From positions 1 to 17,676 of the forward strand of contig JBBSCO010000058.1 of NCBI GenBank assembly GCA_038250235.1: DNA of 17,676 bases. The letters run 5' to 3'. Under the pieces are notes generated by a model. It had not been told where the DNA came from and made no database searches. It worked only from the letters and a program-made list of their open reading frames with translations. Every line of letters begins with the position of its first letter. Position 1 is the stretch's first letter. This DNA is from JAAUTS01 sp038250235 (GTDB lineage: Bacteria; Verrucomicrobiota; Verrucomicrobiia; Methylacidiphilales; JAAUTS01). Shown in pieces: positions 14,828 to 17,676 of the stretch. The position numbers were made by a program, and so were the translations under genes.

Positions 14828-14861
14828 AAAAAGCGATATCCGTCCAAGGACATCGCTTTTT
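14828..14861. terminator. Terminator after the distal P-II gene (bidirectional)
   Basis: AAAAAGCGAT-A-TCC (14828-14841) pairs with GGA-C-ATCGCTTTTT (14848-14861) with one A-C mismatch and a GTCCAA loop. Reading the minus strand, the stem runs into TTTTT 20 bp beyond the P-II stop codon at 14881; the plus strand also ends in T's. Its core matches the terminator of the neighbouring P-II gene. Confidence 0.88.
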
Positions 14862-14880
14862 CAGCAAGATCAAAGAATAA

Positions 14881-15219
14881 TCAGACCGCTTTTTCGCCAT
14901 GTTCTTCCGTGCGGATACGGATGACGTCTTCCACGGGAATAATGAAAATTTTACCATCTCCGATTTTGCCTGTCTTGGCCGAGTTGATAATTGCCTTTAC
15001 GGCCGGATCCAAAAGTTCATCTGTGGTCACAACTTCTAATTTCAGTTTGGGAAGGAAATCAACGGTGTATTCACTCCCGCGATAAATTTCTGTGTGACCT
15101 TTCTGACGGCCGAAACCTTTTACTTCTGTAACGGTCAGGCCTTCAATTCCGACTTCGGCCAGGGCTTCTTTGACGTCTTCGAGTTTGAAAGGTTTAATGA
15201 TGGCTTCGATCTTTTTCAT
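14881..15219 (-). CDS. glnB: Nitrogen regulatory protein P-II (second copy)
   Basis: A full-length 112-residue P-II protein, a trimeric signal integrator that reads 2-oxoglutarate, ATP/ADP and, by T-loop modification, glutamine, and then controls ammonium transport, glutamine synthetase or its regulators. The N-terminus MKKIEAIIKPFKLEDVKEAL, the T-loop GRQKGHTEIYRGSEYTVDFLPK with Tyr51 (uridylylation site) and Ser49, the B-loop TGKIGDGKIF and the C-loop RIRTEE are all intact. It is a close paralog of the product at 15378-15722; the T-loops are identical. AGGA stands about 10 nt before the start. A terminator separates it from the first copy, so it probably has its own promoter between 15220 and 15314. 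glnB or glnK naming is by position only. Confidence 0.95.
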   Translation of the reverse strand: MKKIEAIIKPFKLEDVKEALAEVGIEGLTVTEVKGFGRQKGHTEIYRGSEYTVDFLPKLKLEVVTTDELLDPAVKAIINSAKTGKIGDGKIFIIPVEDVIRIRTEEHGEKAV

Positions 15220-15241
15220 GGTGGAAAGATCCTATTGCATC

Positions 15242-15266
15242 ATTCCCCACTCGTCGAGAAGGGAAT
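15242..15266 (-). other. Hairpin in the leader of the second P-II gene
   Basis: ATTCCC (15242-15247) and GGGAAT (15261-15266), with inner CTCG (15251-15254 on the minus-strand reading) and CGAG, form a stem broken by a small internal loop, 22 bp before the start codon. It would lie in the leader RNA if transcription begins between it and the upstream terminator. Function unknown. Confidence 0.4.
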
Positions 15267-15314
15267 ACCATTTTCAGGTTACGTTTGTACATGAGGGCAC
15301 ACTTCCCAATAAAT

Positions 15315-15344
15315 AAAAAGGCGATGTCCCAGGGGGACATCGCC
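15315..15344 (-). terminator. Rho-independent terminator between the two P-II genes
   Basis: GGCGATGTCCC (15320-15330) and GGGACATCGCC (15334-15344) form a perfect 11-bp stem with an AGG loop. On the minus strand it runs into TTTTT (15315-15319), 33 bp beyond the stop codon at 15378. It should end most transcripts from amt and the first P-II gene. Confidence 0.92.
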
Positions 15345-15377
15345 TCTTTAAAAGGGTTAAAACCTTAAGCGAAAAAC

Positions 15378-15722
15378 TTAGACAGCTTTTTCGCCTTTTT
15401 CTTCCGTGCGGATGCGGATAGCATCTTCCACGGGAATAATGAAGATTTTACCGTCACCGATCTTGCCGGTTTTGGCGGCTTTCACGATGGTGGCAACCGC
15501 TTTTTCGATCAGCGTGTCGGCCAGAACCACTTCGATTTTCACTTTTGGAAGGAAATCGACGGTGTATTCCGAACCGCGATAGATTTCGGTGTGGCCCTTT
15601 TGGCGTCCGAAACCTTTGACTTCACTGACGGTCAAGCCTTCGATGCCGATTTCGGTGAGGGCTTCTTTAACCTCTTCAAGCTTGAAGGGTTTGATGACTG
15701 CTTCGATTTTTTTAACTGCCAT
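15378..15722 (-). CDS. glnK: Nitrogen regulatory protein P-II next to amt (GlnK-like)
   Basis: A 114-residue P-II protein directly downstream of the ammonium transporter, the usual place of GlnK, which plugs the transporter when ammonium is plentiful. MAVKKIEAVIKPFKLEEVKEAL opens the protein; the T-loop GRQKGHTEIYRGSEYTVDFLPK contains Tyr53 (equivalent to the uridylylated Tyr51) and the preceding Ser; the TGKIGDGKIF and RIRTEE loops are intact. A strong AAGGAG (15733-15738) stands 10 nt before the ATG. The 76-bp gap to amt contains a 28-bp perfect palindrome. It should be co-transcribed with amt from the sigma-54 promoter. The second copy downstream (14881-15219) is a close paralog, separated by a terminator. 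Confidence 0.96.
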   Translation of the reverse strand: MAVKKIEAVIKPFKLEEVKEALTEIGIEGLTVSEVKGFGRQKGHTEIYRGSEYTVDFLPKVKIEVVLADTLIEKAVATIVKAAKTGKIGDGKIFIIPVEDAIRIRTEEKGEKAV

Positions 15723-15752
15723 AAATAATTTTCTCCTTTTTTACCGCCGTTC

Positions 15753-15780
15753 GATATCGGCTGTTTAAACAGCCGATATC
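15753..15780. repeat. 28-bp perfect palindrome between amt and glnK
   Basis: GATATCGGCTGTTT (15753-15766) is followed at once by its reverse complement. In RNA it makes a 12-bp stem with a 4-base TTAA loop, 18 bp after the amt stop and 30 bp before the glnK start. There is no T-tract on the minus strand beyond the run near the glnK Shine-Dalgarno, so a processing site or mRNA stabiliser that sets the amt:glnK ratio is more likely than a terminator. Confidence 0.85.
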
Positions 15781-15798
15781 AGAGCGACAGAAATATGA

Positions 15799-17205
15799 TT
15801 AGCCTTTAGTAGCGGGTGAAAAGTCAGGATAGGCTTCCTGGCCATGTTCGCCGATATCAAGACCTTCGGTTTCTTCTTCAGCACTGACACGCAAGCCCAT
15901 GACCATCTTCAGAACGAGGAAGATAACCAAAGCGGCTATGAAGCAAAATACTCCATAGGCGATGACACCAGTAGCCTGGCTGACGAGCTGGGCTCCGCCG
16001 GCTTTGGCACCTAAGATACCAACCGCGAGAGTTCCCCAGATACCGCAGACCAAGTGGACTGAAATAGCTCCCACAGGATCATCGATCTTGATTTTGTCAA
16101 ACAATAGGACGGAGAAGAAAACAACCACACCGGCAACTGCGCCAATGATGGTGGCATCCATTGAACCCATTTGGTCGGCACCAGCGGTGATACCAACGAG
16201 GCCGGCGAGAATGCCGTTCAAAGCCATTGAAAGGTCGGGCTTCTTGAGGATGATCCAGGACACCAATCCGGCAGCCACACCGCCAGCGGCAGCAGAGAGG
16301 GATGTCGTGACCAAGGTCAAGGAAACCAGGGCCGGGTCAGCGGACAGAACTGAACCGCCGTTGAAGCCGAACCAGCCAAGCCAGAGGATGAAAACACCAA
16401 TGGTAGCTAAAGGCATGCTATGACCAAGGATCGGACGAACTTTGCCGTCAACATATTTGCCGAGGCGGGGTCCGAGGATGATGACACCAGCAAGAGCTGC
16501 CCAACCGCCCACGGAGTGAACGAGGGTGGAACCTGCGAAGTCATAGAAAGGGGTTTCGAGGTTGTTCAACCATCCATTTCCCCATTTCCAGCTGCCGGCG
16601 ATCGGATAAATGAAGGCGCCATAGAGGAAAGCGAAGATCATGAATGAGGAGAGTTTAATACGCTCAGCAACCGCACCAGATACGATGGTGACCGCGGTGG
16701 CGGCGAACATTGCCTGGAAGAGGAAATCGGTCCAGTAGGTGTAACCAACGTTGTAGGCGGAAGTGACTCCGGCTGCATCCGTCGTGACACCCCATCCGGC
16801 AAATCCGAACCATCCATTGGCTCCGGCGTCGTAATCGAAGCCCGGATACATCAGGTTGAATCCGCACAAGGCGTAGGTAAGGATGCCCAAGCAGGGAACC
16901 AGTGCGTTTTTAAACAGGATGTTGACCGTGTTTTTAGACCGGGTCAGACCGGTTTCAACGCAGGCGAAACCAAGGTTCATGAAGAACACCAAGGCGGCGG
17001 CTACCATCATCCAGGTATTGTTGACTGTGAACAATTCAACAGAAGGACCCGCATCCTCTGGCGCAGCTTCTGGAGCTGCTTCTACTACTGCTGCGACCGC
17101 TTCGGCGGGCGCATCCTGGGCCATCACACAAGGTGCGTCGGCCAGTGACCAAGTAATTGCGCCGACCACTAGGGCGGCAGCAATATGTTTCATCCATTTA
17201 CTCAT
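15799..17205 (-). CDS. amt: Ammonium transporter (Amt family) with signal peptide
   Basis: A 468-residue Amt/MEP/Rh channel that brings in ammonium. It starts with an apparent signal peptide (MSKWMKHIAAALVVGAITWSL, likely cleaved after VMA at residue 29), then an Ala/Glu-rich linker (residues 31-53), then 11 expected membrane helices. Family landmarks are VFFMNLGFACVETGLTRSKN, MFAATAVTIVSGAVAERI, DFAGSTLVHSVGGWAALAG with the first pore His near residue 229, LWLGWFGFNGGS, and DDPVGAISVHLVCGIWGTL with the second pore His near 383. The strong AAGGAG (17213-17218) and the ATG at 17205 fix the start. A consensus sigma-54 promoter lies 80 bp upstream and a GlnK-like gene follows, the standard amt-glnK unit. 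Confidence 0.97.
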   Translation of the reverse strand: MSKWMKHIAAALVVGAITWSLADAPCVMAQDAPAEAVAAVVEAAPEAAPEDAGPSVELFTVNNTWMMVAAALVFFMNLGFACVETGLTRSKNTVNILFKNALVPCLGILTYALCGFNLMYPGFDYDAGANGWFGFAGWGVTTDAAGVTSAYNVGYTYWTDFLFQAMFAATAVTIVSGAVAERIKLSSFMIFAFLYGAFIYPIAGSWKWGNGWLNNLETPFYDFAGSTLVHSVGGWAALAGVIILGPRLGKYVDGKVRPILGHSMPLATIGVFILWLGWFGFNGGSVLSADPALVSLTLVTTSLSAAAGGVAAGLVSWIILKKPDLSMALNGILAGLVGITAGADQMGSMDATIIGAVAGVVVFFSVLLFDKIKIDDPVGAISVHLVCGIWGTLAVGILGAKAGGAQLVSQATGVIAYGVFCFIAALVIFLVLKMVMGLRVSAEEETEGLDIGEHGQEAYPDFSPATKG

Positions 17206-17285
17206 TCCTTCTCTCCTTTTTTGGGTTTCTTTAGTTGTTTCTCTCCCCGATCAACATCGGGCAAAGAACAAGGTTTATGTTTTGA

Positions 17286-17301
17286 AGCAAGGGCCGTGCC
17301 A
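17286..17301 (-). promoter_or_regulatory. Sigma-54 promoter of amt-glnK
   Basis: The minus strand reads TGGCACGGCCCTTGCT, matching the -24/-12 consensus TGGCACGRNNNTTGCW at every defined position. Transcription would start near 17275, giving a leader of about 70 nt before the amt ATG. This predicts RpoN with an NtrC-type activator. I do not see a clear NtrC site upstream. Confidence 0.9.
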
Positions 17302-17676
17302 ATCGGAAGGAAAGGGTTTCTTCCGGTAGGACGACCCGTAGTCGTCCTCGGGGAATTTAGGGTTTTAATTTGGGTCAAGTCCTGATTCGCTTTGATTCGC
17401 TGTCTTATTGTTCAGCCTCTGGCCTCTCCGTCTAAGGGGACATTTCCGTTTCCTTTTCCTCTATCCCGACCTACTTCTCCCGTTATAGCCTGGGCGGCGG
17501 CAGTCGAAGGATCGTGTGGCGTAATCTTTCGATCAAATCCTCCTGTTGAGGTCGCGCATGACGATCTCTCGGCTCCGCTCGGGAAGACAAAGTTGGGCGG
17601 TTTCTTTTCTAACAGAGTGCGCATCATGGTACGATGGGTAGGAGCAGGTCCGATCCTTCGATCCGCCTTAAGTTGA
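17302..17676. other. Gene-free stretch upstream of amt
   Basis: No convincing gene is seen here; short open frames on both strands lack any recognisable domain. It contains a perfect 8-bp hairpin AGGACGAC-CCGTA-GTCGTCCT (17328-17348), a tandem TGATTCGCT pair (17383-17391 and 17393-17401), and an 11-bp inverted repeat TCGAAGGATCG / CGATCCTTCGA (17504-17514 and 17651-17661). Enhancer sites for an NtrC-type activator would be expected here, but none matches a known consensus clearly. The right edge of the window cuts the context. Confidence 0.5.

Noticed and set aside
14598..14880. CRISPR array or ncRNA gene in the convergent gap
   Set aside because: The repeats here are two terminators and one facing pair; there is no regular repeat-spacer pattern.
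17392..17676. 94-codon plus-strand and 71-codon minus-strand frames at the right edge
   Set aside because: They overlap each other on opposite strands, show no domain and read like translated intergenic sequence.

Overview
The window looks like the chromosomal replication-origin neighbourhood of a Gram-negative bacterium, most likely a Verrucomicrobiota (Opitutae-like) genome. That placement is an inference from gene content: dnaA-dnaN-recF without an adjacent gyrB, a eukaryote-type (GSII) glutamine synthetase, Tat and Sec exported proteins, and little use of Shine-Dalgarno sequences. No marker gene settles the taxonomy. The region is dense and mostly housekeeping. I see no insertion sequence, phage, tRNA, rRNA or CRISPR array.

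Layout. 1-474: the 3' end of a manganese-type (DHH/DHHA2) inorganic pyrophosphatase. 478-1980 (-): an exported Tat-type alkaline phosphatase, divergent from a periplasmic thioredoxin-like protein (2070-2588, +). A 38-bp perfect palindrome separates that gene from fumC (2699-4096, -), which lies downstream of a small unknown gene (4204-4587, -). 4693-5670 (+): an atypical NAD(P)-binding epimerase-like protein. 5748-7814 (-): a divergent transketolase. 8029-11909 (-): recF, dnaN and dnaA, with a 338-bp AT-rich gap between dnaN and dnaA that carries DnaA-box-like sites and is the best oriC candidate. Upstream of dnaA, also on the minus strand, a 139-residue minimal protein-kinase-like gene overlaps a PP2C phosphatase gene by the ATGA stop/start.

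The right third is a nitrogen-assimilation module. GSII glutamine synthetase (13575-14597, +) converges on a minus-strand cluster of ammonium transporter (15799-17205) and two tandem P-II regulators (15378-15722 and 14881-15219). A perfect sigma-54 (-24/-12) promoter sequence precedes the transporter and a weaker one precedes the synthetase, which suggests nitrogen-limitation control through RpoN and an NtrC-like activator. Each P-II gene is followed by a terminator built on the same GCGAT-TCC / GGACATCGC core, so gene and terminator were apparently duplicated together.

The most unusual items are the translationally coupled mini-kinase/PP2C pair beside dnaA, the zero-spacer perfect palindromes between genes (38 bp and 28 bp), and the duplicated P-II gene-terminator unit. 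No clearly new multi-gene system is evident; the kinase/phosphatase pair is the best candidate for undescribed biology.
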